From Loxodes magnus (taxonomy: Eukaryota > Ciliophora > Karyorelictea > Loxodida > Loxodidae), in assembly GCA_946699065.1 (NCBI GenBank), contig CAMPDV010000870.1, forward strand, positions 62,001 through 126,000: 64,000 bases of DNA, given 5' to 3'. Positions 1 through 12,640 of the stretch are shown here, piece by piece. Under the pieces are notes generated by a model. It worked only from the letters and a program-made list of their open reading frames with translations. It was not told where the DNA came from and searched no databases. Each line of letters begins with the position of its first letter. Positions within the stretch are counted from its first letter, which is position 1. The position numbers were made by a program, and so were the translations under genes.

Positions 1-3000
1 AAGAGTTTTCAAAATAAAAAACCTTTTTAAATAAAGTGCAAATAAAAAAGATAAAAAAAATGGAGTCAATGAAAAATACTTACATTCGAAAAGAAAGAGT
101 TTTCAAAATAAATGAATAAACCTTTTTAAATAAAGTGCAAATAAAAAAGATGAAAAAAATGTAGTGAATTCTTTATATAAACATTTGAGAAGAAAGAGTT
201 TTCAAAATAAATGAATAAACCTTTTTAAATAAAGTGCAAATAAAAAAGTGAAAAAAATGTAGTGAATTCTTTATATAAACATTTGAGAAGAAAGAGTTTT
301 CAAAATAAATGAATAAACCTTTTTAAATAAAGTGCAAATAAAAAAGATGAAAAAATGGAGTCAATGAAAAATACTAACATTCGAGAATAACGAGTTTTCA
401 AAATAAAAAACCTTTTTAAATAAAGTGCAAATAAAAAAGATGAAATAAATGGAGTGAATGAGAAATATAAACATTCGAGAAGAAAGAGTTTTCAAAATAA
501 ATGAATAAACCTTTTTAAATAAAGTGCAAATAAAAAAAATAAAAAAAATGGAGTGAATGAGAAAGTGATAAACATTCGAGAAGAAAGAGTATTCAAAATA
601 AATGAATAAACCTTTTTAAATAAAGTGCAAATAAAAAAAATGAAAAAATGGAGTGAATGCGAATTATAAACATTTGAGAAGAAAGAGTTTTCAAAATAAA
701 TGAATAAACCTTTTTAAATAAAGTGCAAATAAAAAAGTGAAAAAAATGTAGTGAATTCTTTATATAAACATTTGAGAAGAAAGAGTTTTCAAAATAAATG
801 AATAAACCTTTTTAAATAAAGTGCAAATAAAAAAGTGAAAAAAATGTAGTGAATTCTTTATATAAACATTTGAGAAGAAAGAGTTTTCAAAATAAATGAA
901 TAAACCTTTTTAAATAAAGTGCAAATAAAAAAGATGAAAAAATGGAGTCAATGAAAAATACTAACATTCGAGAAGAAAGAGTTTTCAAAATGAATAAACC
1001 TTTTTAAATAAAGTGCAAATAAAAAAGATGAAATAAATGGAGTGAATGAGAAATATAAACATTCGAGAAGAAAGAGTTTTCAAAATAAATGAATAAACCT
1101 TTTTAAATAAAGTGCAAATAAAAAAAATAAAAAAAATGGAGTCAATGAAAAATACTAACATTCGAGAAGAAAGAGTTTTCAAAATAAAAAATCTTTTTAA
1201 ATAAAGTGCAAATAAAAAAGATAAAAAAAATGGAGTCAATGAAAAATACTAACATTCGAGAAGAAAGAGTTTTCAAAATAAAAAACCTTTTTAAATAAAG
1301 TGCAAATAAAAAAGATAAAAAAAATGGAGTCAATGAAAAATACTTACATTCGAAAAGAAAGAGTTTTCAAAATAAATGAATAAACCTTTTTAAATAAAGT
1401 GCAAATAAAAAAGATGAAAAAAATGTAGTGAATTCTTTATATAAACATTTGAGAAGAAAGAGTTTTCAAAATAAAAAACCTTTTTAAATAAAGTGCAAAT
1501 AAAAAAGATGAAATAAATGGAGTCAATGAAAAATATAAACATTCGAGAAGAAAGAGTTTTCAAAATAAATGAATAAACCTTTTTAAATAAAGTGCAAATA
1601 AAAAAGATGAAATAAATGGAGTCAATGAAAAAGACTAACATTCGAGAAGAAAGAGTTTTCAAAATAAATGAATAAACCTTTTTAAATAAAGTGCAAATAA
1701 AAAAGATGAAAAAATGGAGTCAATGCGAAAGTGATAAACATTCGAGAAGAAAGAGTTTTCAAAATAAAAAACCTTTTTAAATAAAGTGCAAATAAAAAAG
1801 ATGAAAAAAATGGAGTGAATGCTTTATATAAACATTCGAGAAGAAAGAGTTTTCAAAATAAATGAATAAACCTTTTTAAATAAAGTGCAAATAAAAAAGA
1901 TGAAAAAATGGAGTCAATGCGAAAGTGATAAACATTCGAGAAGAAAGAGTTTTCAAAATAAATGAATAAACCTTTTTAAATAAAGTGCAAATAAAAAAGT
2001 GAAAAAAATGTAGTGAATGAGAAATATAAACATTCGAGAAGAAAGAGTTTTCAAAATAAATGAATAAACCTTTTTAAATAAAGTGCAAATAAAAAAAATA
2101 AAAAAAATGGAGTCAATGCGAAAGTGATAAACATTCGAGAAGAAAGAGTTTTCAAAATAAATGAATAAACCTTTTTAAATAAAGTGCAAATAAAAAAGTG
2201 AAAAAAATGTAGTGAATGAGAAATATAAACATTCGAGAAGAAAGAGTTTTCAAAATAAATGAATAAACCTTTTTAAATAAAGTGCAAATAAAAAAAATAA
2301 AAAAAATGGAGTCAATGAAAAATACTAACATTCGAGAAGAAAGAGTTTTCAAAATAATAAACCTTTTTAAATAAAGTGCAAATAAAAAAGTAAAAAAAAT
2401 GTAGTGAATGAAAAATATTACATTCGAGAAGAAAGAGTTTTCAAAATAAATGAATAAACCTTTTTAAATAAAGTGCAAATAAAAAAGTGAAAAAAATGTA
2501 GTGAATTCTTTATATAAACATTTGAGAAGAAAGAATTTTTCAAAATAAATGAATAAACCTTTTTAAATAAAGTGCAAATAAAAAAGATGAAAAAATGGAG
2601 TCAATGAAAAATACTAACATTCGAGAAGAAAGAGTTTTCAAAATAAATGAATAAACCTTTTTAAATAAAGTGCAAATAAAAAAGATGAAAAGATGGAGTC
2701 AATGCGAAAGTGATAAACATTCGAGAAGAAAGAGTTTTCAAAATAAAAAACCTTTTTAAATAAAGTGCAAATAAAAAAGATGAAAAAAATGGAGTGAATG
2801 CTTTATATAAACATTCGAGAAGAAAGAGTTTTCAAAATAAATGAATAAACCTTTTTAAATAAAGTGCAAATAAAAAAGATGAAACAATGGAGTGAATGAG
2901 AAATATAAACATTCGAGAAGAAAGAGTTTTCAAAATAAATGAATAAACCTTTTTAAATAAAGTGCAAATAAAAAAGATGAAAAAAATGGAGTCAATGAAA

Positions 3001-4700
3001 AATACTTACATTCGAAAAGAAAGAGTTTTCAAAATAAATGAATAAACCTTTTTAAATAAAGTGCAAATAAAAAAGATGAAAAAAATGTAGTGAATTCTTT
3101 ATATAAACATTTGAGAAGAAAGAGTTTTCAAAATAAATGAATAAACCTTTTTAAATAAAGTGCAAATAAAAAAGATGAAAAAATGGAGTCAATGAAAAAT
3201 ACTAACATTCGAGAAGAAAGAGTTTTCAAAATAATAAACCTTTTTAAATAAAGTGCAAATAAAAAAGATGAAAAAAATGGAGTGAATGCTTTATATAAAC
3301 ATTCGAGAAGAAAGAGTTTTCAAAATAAATGAATAAACCTTTTTAAATAAAGTGCAAATAAAAAAGATGAAAAAATGGAGTGAATGAGAAATATAAACAT
3401 TCGAGAAGAAAGAGTTTTCAAAATAAATGAATAAACCTTTTTAAATAAAGTGCAAATAAAAAAGATGAAATAAATGGAGTGAATGCGAAAGTGATAAACA
3501 TTCGAGAAGAAAGAGTTTTCAAAATAAATGAATAAACCTTTTTAAATAAAGTGCAAATAAAAAAGTGAAACAAATGTAGTGAATGCTTTATATAAACATT
3601 TGAGAAGAAAGAGTTTTCAAAATAAATGAATAAACCTTTTTAAATAAAGTGCAAATAAAAAAGATGAAAAAATGGAGTCAATGAAAAATACTAACATTCG
3701 AGAAGAAAGAGTTTTCAAAATGAATAAACCTTTTTAAATAAAGTGCAAATAAAAAAGATGAAATAAATGGAGTGAATGAGAAATATAAACATTCGAGAAG
3801 AAAGAGTTTTCAAAATAAAAAACCTTTTTAAATAAAGTGCAAATAAAAAGATGAAAAAAATGTAGTGAATTCTTTATATAAACATTTGAGAAGAAAGAGT
3901 TTTCAAAATAAATGAATAAACCTTTTTAAATAAAGTGCAAATAAAAAAGATGAAAAAATGGAGTCAATGAAAAATACTAACATTCGAGAAGAAAGAGTTT
4001 TCAAAATAAAAAACCTTTTTAAATAAAGTGCAAATAAAAAAGATGAAATAAATGGAGTGAATGAGAAATATAAACATTCGAGAAGAAAGAGTTTTCAAAA
4101 TAAATGAATAAACCTTTTTAAATAAAGTGCAAATAAAAAAGATAAAAAAAGAGGAGTCAATGAAAAATACTTACATTCGAAAAGAAAGAGTTTTCAAAAT
4201 AAATGAATAAACCTTTTTAAATAAAGTGCAAATAAAAAAGATGAAATAAATGGAGTGAATGCGAAAGTGATAAACATTCGAGAAGAAAGAGTTTTCAAAA
4301 TAAATGAATAAACCTTTTTAAATAAAGTGCAAATAAAAAAGTGAAAAAAATGTAGTGAATTCTTTATATAAACATTTGAGAAGAAAGAGTTTTCAAAATA
4401 AATGAATAAACCTTTTTAAATAAAGTGCAAATAAAAAAGATGAAAAAATGGAGTGAATGCTAAATATAAACATTCGAGAAGAAAGAGTTTTCAAAATAAA
4501 AAACCTTTTTAAATAAAGTGCAAATAAAAAAGATGAAATAAATGGAGTGAATGAGAAATATAAACATTCGAGAAGAAAGAGTTTTCAAAATAAATGAATA
4601 AACCTTTTTAAATAAAGTGCAAATAAAAAAAATAAAAAAAATGGAGTCAATGAAAAATACTAACATTCGAGAAGAAAGAGTTTTCAAAATAAAAAATCTT
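1..4700 (+). repeat. Satellite zone 1: mixed monomers with EcoRI and GTG-linker types
   Basis: This zone is marked by monomers with the linker AAAAAGTGAAAAAAATG followed by TAGTGAATTC, which creates an EcoRI site, for example near 250, 740, 840, 2490 and 4350. They are mixed with GATGAAATAAATGG types and 5 bp deleted cores. EcoRI-type monomers then vanish until about 25.87 kb. I did not resolve a clear higher-order period here. The right border is set by the start of the block repeated at 7.7 kb and is approximate. Confidence 0.7.
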
Positions 4701-6805
4701 TTTAAATAAAGTGCAAATAAAAAAGATAAAAAAAGAGGAGTCAATGAAAAATACTTACATTCGAAAAGAAAGAGTTTTCAAAATAAATGAATAAACCTTT
4801 TTAAATAAAGTGCAAATAAAAAAGATGAAAAAAATTGAGTCAATGCGAAAGTGATAAACATTCGAGAAGAAAGAGTATTCAAAATAAATGAATAAACCTT
4901 TTTAAATAAAGTGCAAATAAAAAAGATGAAATAAATGGAGTCAATGCGAAAGTGATAAACATTTGAGAAGAAAGAGTTTTCAAAATAAATGAATAAACCT
5001 TTTTAAATAAAGTGCAAATAAAAAAGATGAAAAAATGGAGTGAATGCGAATTATAAACATTTGAGAAGAAAGAGTTTTCAAAATAAATGAATAAACCTTT
5101 TTAAATAAAGTGCAAATAAAAAAGATGAAACAATGGAGTGAATGAGAAATATAAACATTCGAGAAGAAAGAGTTTTCAAAATAAATGAATAAACCTTTTT
5201 AAATAAAGTGCAAATAAAAAAGATGAAATAAATGGAGTGAATGAGAAATATAAACATTCGAGAATAAAGAGTTTTCAAAATAAATGAATAAACCTTTTTA
5301 AATAAAGTGCAAATAAAAAGATGAAAAAAATGGAGTCAATGAAAAATACTAACATTCGAGAAGAAAGAGTTTTCAAAATAAATGAATAAACCTTTTTAAA
5401 TAAAGTGCAAATAAAAAAGATGAAAAAATGGAGTCAATGCGAATTATAAACATTTGAGAAGAAAGAGTTTTCAAAATAAATGAATAAACCTTTTTAAATA
5501 AAGTGCAAATAAAAAAGATAAAAAAAATGGAGTGAATGCGATTGTAAAGTAATAATCATTCGAGAAGAAAGAGTTTTCAAATAAATGAATAAACCTTTTT
5601 AAATAAAGTGCAAATAAAAAAGATGAAAAAAATGGAGTGAATGAGAAATACTAACATTCGAGAAGAAAGAGTTTTCAAAATAAATGAATAAACCTTTTTA
5701 AATAAAGTGCAAATAAAAAAGATGAAATAAATGGAGTGAATGAGAAATATAAACATTCGAGAAAAAAGAGTTTTCAAAATAAATGAATAAACCTTTTTAA
5801 ATAAGGTGCATTTAAAAAAATAAAAAAAATGGAGTGAATGCTAAATATAAACATTTGAGAAGAAAGAGTTTTCAAAATAAATGAATAAACCTTTTTAAAT
5901 AAAGTGCAAATAAAAAAGATGAAAAAATGGAGTGAATGCTAAATATAAACATTCGAGAAGAAAGAGTTTTCAAAATAAATGAATAAACCTTTTTAAATAA
6001 AGTGCAAATAAAAAGATGAAAAAAATGGAGTCAATGAAAAATACTAACATTTGAGAAGAAAGAGTTTTCAAAATAAATGAATAAACCTTTTTAAATAAAG
6101 TGCAAATAAAAAAGATGAAAAAATGGAGTCAATGCGAATTATAAACAATTGAGAAGAAAGAGTTTTCAAAATAAATGAATAAACCTTTTTAAATAAAGTG
6201 CAAATAAAAAAGATAAAAAAAATGGAGTCAATGAAAAATACTAACATTCGAGAATAACGAGTTTTCAAAATAAATGAATAAACCTTTTTAAATAAAGTGC
6301 AAATAAAAAAGATGAAATAAATGGAGTGAATGAGAAATACTAACATTCGAGAATAACGAGTTTTCAAAATAAATGAATAAACCTTTTTAAATAAAGTGCA
6401 AATAAAAAAGATGAAATAAATGGAGTGAATGAGAAATATAAACATTCGAGAAAAAAGAGTTTTCAAAATAAATGAATAAACCTTTTTAAATAAGGTGCAT
6501 TTAAAAAAATAAAAAAAATGTAGTGAATGCTAAATATAAACATTTGAGAAGAAAGAGTTTTCAAAATAAATGAATAAACCTTTTTAAATAAAGTGCAAAT
6601 AAAAAAGATGAAAAAAATGGAGTCAATGCGAAAGTGATAAACATTCGAGAAGAAAGAGTATTCAAAATAAATGAATAAACCTTTTTAAATAAGGTGCATT
6701 TAAAAAAATAAAAAAAATGTAGTGAATGCTAAATATAAACATTTGAGAAGAAAGAGTTTTCAAAATAAATGAATAAACCTTTTTAAATAAAGTGCAAATA
6801 AAAAA
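4700..6805 (+). repeat. HOR block, first copy of ~2.1 kb segment repeated at +2,963 bp
   Basis: Monomer order and rare variants match 7665-9768 at an offset of 2,963-2,965 bp. Shared markers are the AAAAAGAGGAGTC linker near 4733 and 7698, the rare insertion box at 5539 and 8503, and two GGTGCATTT monomers near 6492 and 6697 that recur near 9453 and 9654. A 4 bp loss near 9233 changes the offset to 2,961. The copies diverge near 6809 and 9769. About 30 monomers separate equivalent points. Confidence 0.88.
5539..5557 (+). repeat. Rare 7 bp longer variable box, copy 1 of 3
   Basis: The box between ATG and CATTCG reads CGATTGTAAAGTAATAATC instead of the usual 11-14 bases. It recurs only at 8503-8521 and 16756-16774 in the sequence I read. 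The 5539 and 8503 copies sit 2,964 bp apart, inside the duplicated HOR block. The monomers at 5539 and 16756 also share a 1 bp loss (TTTTCAAATAAATG), whereas the one at 8503 has the normal TTTTCAAAATAAATG. It is a good marker of shared descent. Confidence 0.9.
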
Positions 6806-7664
6806 GATGAAAAAAATGGAGTCAATGCGAAAGTGATAAACATTTGAGAAGAAAGAGTTTTCAAAATAAATGAATAAACCTTTTTAAATAAAGTGCAAAT
6901 AAAAAAGTGAAAAAAATGGAGTCAATGCGAAAGTGATAAACATTCGAGAAGAAAGAGTTTTCAAAATAAATGAATAAACCTTTTTAAATAAAGTGCAAAT
7001 AAAAAAGATGAAAAAATGGAGTGAATGCTAAATATAAACATTCGAGAAGAAAGAGTTTTCAAAATAAAAAACCTTTTTAAATAAAGTGCAAATAAAAAAG
7101 ATGAAATAAATGGAGTCAATGCGAAAGTGATAAACATTCGAGAAGAAAGAGTTTTCAAAATAAATGAATAAACCTTTTTAAATAAAGTGCAAATAAAAAA
7201 GATGAAATAAATGGAGTCAATGCGAAAGTGATAAACATTCGAGAAGAAAGAGTTTTCAAAATAAATGAATAAACCTTTTTAAATAAAGTGCAAATAAAAA
7301 AGATAAAAAAAGAGGAGTCAATGAAAAATACTAACATTCGAGAAGAAAGAGTTTTCAAAATAAAAAACCTTTTTAAATAAAGTGCAAATAAAAAAGATGA
7401 AAAAATGTAGTGAATGCTAAATATAAACATTTGAGAAGAAAGAGTTTTCAAAATAAATGAATAAACCTTTTTAAATAAAGTGCAAATAAAAAAGATGAAA
7501 AAAATGGAGTCAATGCGAAAGTGATAAACATTCGAGAAGAAAGAGTTTTCAAAATAAAAAACCTTTTTAAATAAAGTGCAAATAAAAAAGATGAAAAAAA
7601 TGGAGTGAATGAGAAATACTAACATTCGAGAATAACGAGTTTTCAAAATAAATGAATAAACCTT

Positions 7665-9768
7665 TTTAAATAAAGTGCAAATAAAAAAGATAAAAAAAGA
7701 GGAGTCAATGAAAAATACTTACATTCGAAAAGAAAGAGTTTTCAAAATAAATGAATAAACCTTTTTAAATAAAGTGCAAATAAAAAAGATGAAAAAAATT
7801 GAGTCAATGCGAAAGTGATAAACATTCGAGAAGAAAGAGTATTCAAAATAAATGAATAAACCTTTTTAAATAAAGTGCAAATAAAAAAGATGAAAAAAAT
7901 TGAGTCAATGCGAAAGTGATAAACATTCGAGAAGAAAGAGTATTCAAAATAAATGAATAAACCTTTTTAAATAAAGTGCAAATAAAAAAAATGAAAAAAT
8001 GGAGTGAATGCGAATTATAAACATTTGAGAAGAAAGAGTTTTCAAAATAAATGAATAAACCTTTTTAAATAAAGTGCAAATAAAAAAGATGAAACAATGG
8101 AGTGAATGAGAAATATAAACATTCGAGAAGAAAGAGTTTTCAAAATAAATGAATAAACCTTTTTAAATAAAGTGCAAATAAAAAAGATGAAATAAATGGA
8201 GTGAATGAGAAATATAAACATTCGAGAATAAAGAGTTTTCAAAATAAATGAATAAACCTTTTTAAATAAAGTGCAAATAAAAAGATGAAAAAAATGGAGT
8301 CAATGAAAAATACTAACATTCGAGAAGAAAGAGTTTTCAAAATAAATGAATAAACCTTTTTAAATAAAGTGCAAATAAAAAAGATGAAAAAATGGAGTCA
8401 ATGCGAATTATAAACATTTGAGAAGAAAGAGTTTTCAAAATAAATGAATAAACCTTTTTAAATAAAGTGCAAATAAAAAAGATAAAAAAAATGGAGTGAA
8501 TGCGATTGTAAAGTAATAATCATTCGAGAAGAAAGAGTTTTCAAAATAAATGAATAAACCTTTTTAAATAAAGTGCAAATAAAAAAGATGAAAAAAATGG
8601 AGTGAATGAGAAATACTAACATTCGAGAATAACGAGTTTTCAAAATAAATGAATAAACCTTTTTAAATAAAGTGCAAATAAAAAAGATGAAATAAATGGA
8701 GTGAATGAGAAATATAAACATTCGAGAAAAAAGAGTTTTCAAAATAAATGAATAAACCTTTTTAAATAAGGTGCATTTAAAAAAATAAAAAAAATGGAGT
8801 GAATGCTAAATATAAACATTTGAGAAGAAAGAGTTTTCAAAATAAATGAATAAACCTTTTTAAATAAAGTGCAAATAAAAAAGATGAAAAAATGGAGTGA
8901 ATGCTAAATATAAACATTCGAGAAGAAAGAGTTTTCAAAATAAATGAATAAACCTTTTTAAATAAAGTGCAAATAAAAAGATGAAAAAAATGGAGTCAAT
9001 GAAAAATACTAACATTTGAGAAGAAAGAGTTTTCAAAATAAATGAATAAACCTTTTTAAATAAAGTGCAAATAAAAAAGATGAAAAAATGGAGTCAATGC
9101 GAATTATAAACAATTGAGAAGAAAGAGTTTTCAAAATAAATGAATAAACCTTTTTAAATAAAGTGCAAATAAAAAAGATAAAAAAAATGGAGTCAATGAA
9201 AAATACTAACATTCGAGAATAACGAGTTTTCAAAATGAATAAACCTTTTTAAATAAAGTGCAAATAAAAAAGATGAAATAAATGGAGTGAATGAGAAATA
9301 CTAACATTCGAGAATAACGAGTTTTCAAAATAAATGAATAAACCTTTATAAATAAAGTGCAAATAAAAAAGATGAAATAAATGGAGTGAATGAGAAATAT
9401 AAACATTCGAGAAAAAAGAGTTTTCAAAATAAATGAATAAACCTTTTTAAATAAGGTGCATTTAAAAAAATAAAAAAAATGTAGTGAATGCTAAATATAA
9501 ACATTTGAGAAGAAAGAGTTTTCAAAATAAATGAATAAACCTTTTTAAATAAAGTGCAAATAAAAAAGATGAAAAAAATGGAGTCAATGCGAAAGTGATA
9601 AACATTCGAGAAGAAAGAGTATTCAAAATAAATGAATAAACCTTTTTAAATAAGGTGCATTTAAAAAAATAAAAAAAATGTAGTGAATGCTAAATATAAA
9701 CATTTGAGAAGAAAGAGTTTTCAAAATAAATGAATAAACCTTTTTAAATAAAGTGCAAATAAAAAAGA
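7665..9768 (+). repeat. HOR block, second copy of ~2.1 kb segment
   Basis: This is the partner of 4700-6805. Its right part, from about 9.03 kb, is itself copied at about 10.80 kb and again at about 13.55 kb, so that sub-block exists four times in the window. Private differences include T for A in CCTTTATAAATAAAG near 9353 and the 4 bp loss near 9233. The roughly 0.86 kb between the two copies (6806-7664) is ordinary satellite that I could not assign to this block. Confidence 0.88.
8503..8521 (+). repeat. Rare 7 bp longer variable box, copy 2 of 3
   Basis: Same box as at 5539, but followed by the undeleted core TTTTCAAAATAAATG. Either this copy was repaired by conversion, or the 1 bp loss arose after the copies separated and spread to the 16756 copy. 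Confidence 0.88.
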
Positions 9769-10530
9769 TAAAAAAAGAGGAGTCAATGAAAAATACTTAC
9801 ATTCGAAAAGAAAGAGTATTCAAAATAAATGAATAAACCTTTTTAAATAAAGTGCAAATAAAAAAGATGAAATAAATGGAGTCAATGCGAAAGTGATAAA
9901 CATTCGAGAAGAAAGAGTTTTCAAAATAAATGAATAAACCTTTTTAAATAAAGTGCAAATAAAAAAGATGAAAAAATGGAGTGAATGCTAAATATAAACA
10001 TTCGAGAAGAAAGAGTTTTCAAAATAAAAAACCTTTTTAAATAAAGTGCAAATAAAAAAGATGAAATAAATGGAGTGAATGAGAAATATAAACATTCGAG
10101 AAGAAAGAGTTTTCAAAATAAATGAATAAACCTTTTTAAATAAAGTGCAAATAAAAAAAATAAAAAAAATGGAGTCAATGCGAATTATAAACATTCGAGA
10201 AGAAAGAGTTTTCAAAATAAAAAATCTTTTTAAATAAAGTGCAAATAAAAAAGATGAAAAAATGGAGTCAATGCGAATTATAAACATTTGAGAATAAAGA
10301 GTTTTCAAAATAAATGAATAAACCTTTTTAAATAAAGTGCAAATAAAAAAGATAAAAAAAATGGAGTCAATGAAAAATACTAACATTAGAGAATAACGAG
10401 TTTTCAAAATAAATGAATAAACCTTTTTAAATAAAGTGCAAATAAAAAAGATGAAATAAATGGAGTGAATGAGAAATATAAACATTCGAGAAAAAAGAGT
10501 TTTCAAAATAAATGAATAAACCTTTTTAAA
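9020..10530 (+). repeat. 18-monomer HOR block, first copy (repeated at +1,768/1,773 bp)
   Basis: This block matches about 10790-12300 at an offset of 1,768 bp in its left part and 1,773 bp in its right part. The sequence CCTTTTTAAATAAGGTGCAT at 9641 recurs at 11409. The rare CATTAGAG variant at 10384 recurs at 12157, reflecting the 5 bp indel. The two copies differ in about two monomers between roughly 10.16 and 10.22 kb. The block spans the border of the 2,745 bp duplication, so the 18-monomer step is probably older. Confidence 0.85.
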
Positions 10531-12640
10531 TAAAGTGCAAATAAAAAAGATGAAAAAAATGGAGTGAATGCTTTATATAAACATTCGAGAAGAAAGAGTT
10601 TTCAAAATAAATGAATAAACCTTTTTAAATAAAGTGCAAATAAAAAAGATGAAAAAATGGAGTCAATGCGAAAGTGATAAACATTCGAGAAGAAAGAGTT
10701 TTCAAAATAAATGAATAAACCTTTTTAAATAAAGTGCAAATAAAAAAGATGAAAAAATTGAGTCAATGCGAAAGTGATAAACATTCGAGAAGAAAGAGTT
10801 TTCAAAATAAATGAATAAACCTTTTTAAATAAAGTGCAAATAAAAAAGATGAAAAAATGGAGTCAATGCGAATTATAAACATTTGAGAAGAAAGAGTTTT
10901 CAAAATAAATGAATAAACCTTTTTAAATAAAGTGCAAATAAAAAAGATAAAAAAAATGGAGTCAATGAAAAATACTAACATTCGAGAATAACGAGTTTTC
11001 AAAATAAAAAACCTTTTTAAATAAAGTGCAAATAAAAAAGATGAAATAAATGGAGTGAATGAGAAATACTAACATTCGAGAATAACGAGTTTTCAAAATA
11101 AATGAATAAACCTTTTTAAATAAAGTGCAAATAAAAAAGATGAAATAAATGGAGTGAATGAGAAATATAAACATTCGAGAAAAAAGAGTTTTCAAAATAA
11201 ATGAATAAACCTTTTTAAATAAGGTGCATTTAAAAAAATAAAAAAAATGTAGTGAATGCTAAATATAAACATTTGAGAAGAAAGAGTTTTCAAAATAAAT
11301 GAATAAACCTTTTTAAATAAAGTGCAAATAAAAAAGATGAAAAAAATGGAGTCAATGCGAAAGTGATAAACATTCGAGAAGAAAGAGTATTCAAAATAAA
11401 TGAATAAACCTTTTTAAATAAGGTGCATTTAAAAAAATAAAAAAAATGTAGTGAATGCTAAATATAAACATTTGAGAAGAAAGAGTTTTCAAAATAAATG
11501 AATAAACCTTTTTAAATAAAGTGCAAATAAAAAAGATAAAAAAAGAGGAGTCAATGAAAAATACTTACATTCGAAAAGAAAGAGTATTCAAAATAAATGA
11601 ATAAACCTTTTTAAATAAAGTGCAAATAAAAAAGATGAAATAAATGGAGTCAATGCGAAAGTGATAAACATTCGAGAAGAAAGAGTTTTCAAAATAAATG
11701 AATAAACCTTTTTAAATAAAGTGCAAATAAAAAAGATGAAAAAATGGAGTGAATGCTAAATATAAACATTCGAGAAGAAAGAGTTTTCAAAATAAAAAAC
11801 CTTTTTAAATAAAGTGCAAATAAAAAAGATGAAATAAATGGAGTGAATGAGAAATATAAACATTCGAGAAGAAAGAGTTTTCAAAATAAATGAATAAACC
11901 TTTTTAAATAAAGTGCAAATAAAAAAGATAAAAAAAGAGGAGTCAATGAAAAATACTAACATTCGAGAAGAAAGAGTTTTCAAAATAAATGAATAAACCT
12001 TTTTAAATAAAGTGCAAATAAAAAAGATGAAAAAATGGAGTCAATGCGAATTATAAACATTTGAGAATAAAGAGTTTTCAAAATAAATGAATAAACCTTT
12101 TTAAATAAAGTGCAAATAAAAAAGATAAAAAAAATGGAGTCAATGAAAAATACTAACATTAGAGAATAACGAGTTTTCAAAATAAATGAATAAACCTTTT
12201 TAAATAAAGTGCAAATAAAAAAGATGAAATAAATGGAGTGAATGAGAAATATAAACATTCGAGAAAAAAGAGTTTTCAAAATAAATGAATAAACCTTTTT
12301 AAATAAAGTGCAAATAAAAAAGATGAAAAAATGGAGTCAATGCGAAAGTGATAAACATTCGAGAAGAAAGAGTTTTCAAAATGAAAAAACCTTTTTAAAT
12401 AAAGTGCAAATAAAAAAGATGAAAAAATGGAGTGAATGCTAAATATAAACATTCGAGAAGAAAGAGTTTTCAAAATAAATGAATAAACCTTTTTAAATAA
12501 AGTGCAAATAAAAAAGATGAAAAAATGGATTGAATGCTAAATATAAACATTCGAGAAGAAAGAGTTTTCAAAATAAATGAATAAACCTTTTTAAATAAAG
12601 TGCAAATAAAAAGATGAAATAAATGGAGTGAATGAAAAAT
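9896..12640 (+). repeat. 2,745 bp tandem duplication, copy 1 (28 monomers)
   Basis: Matches copy 2 at a constant +2,745 bp with no indel. In the parts I compared I found only two substitutions, at 12386/15131 and 12530/15275. Identity begins near 9896 and runs past the copy border to about 12721, as expected when a whole number of monomers is duplicated. Rare markers are carried over exactly: CATTAGAG at 10384 and 12157 recurs at 13129 and 14902. The near identity makes this one of the most recent amplifications visible. Confidence 0.95.
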
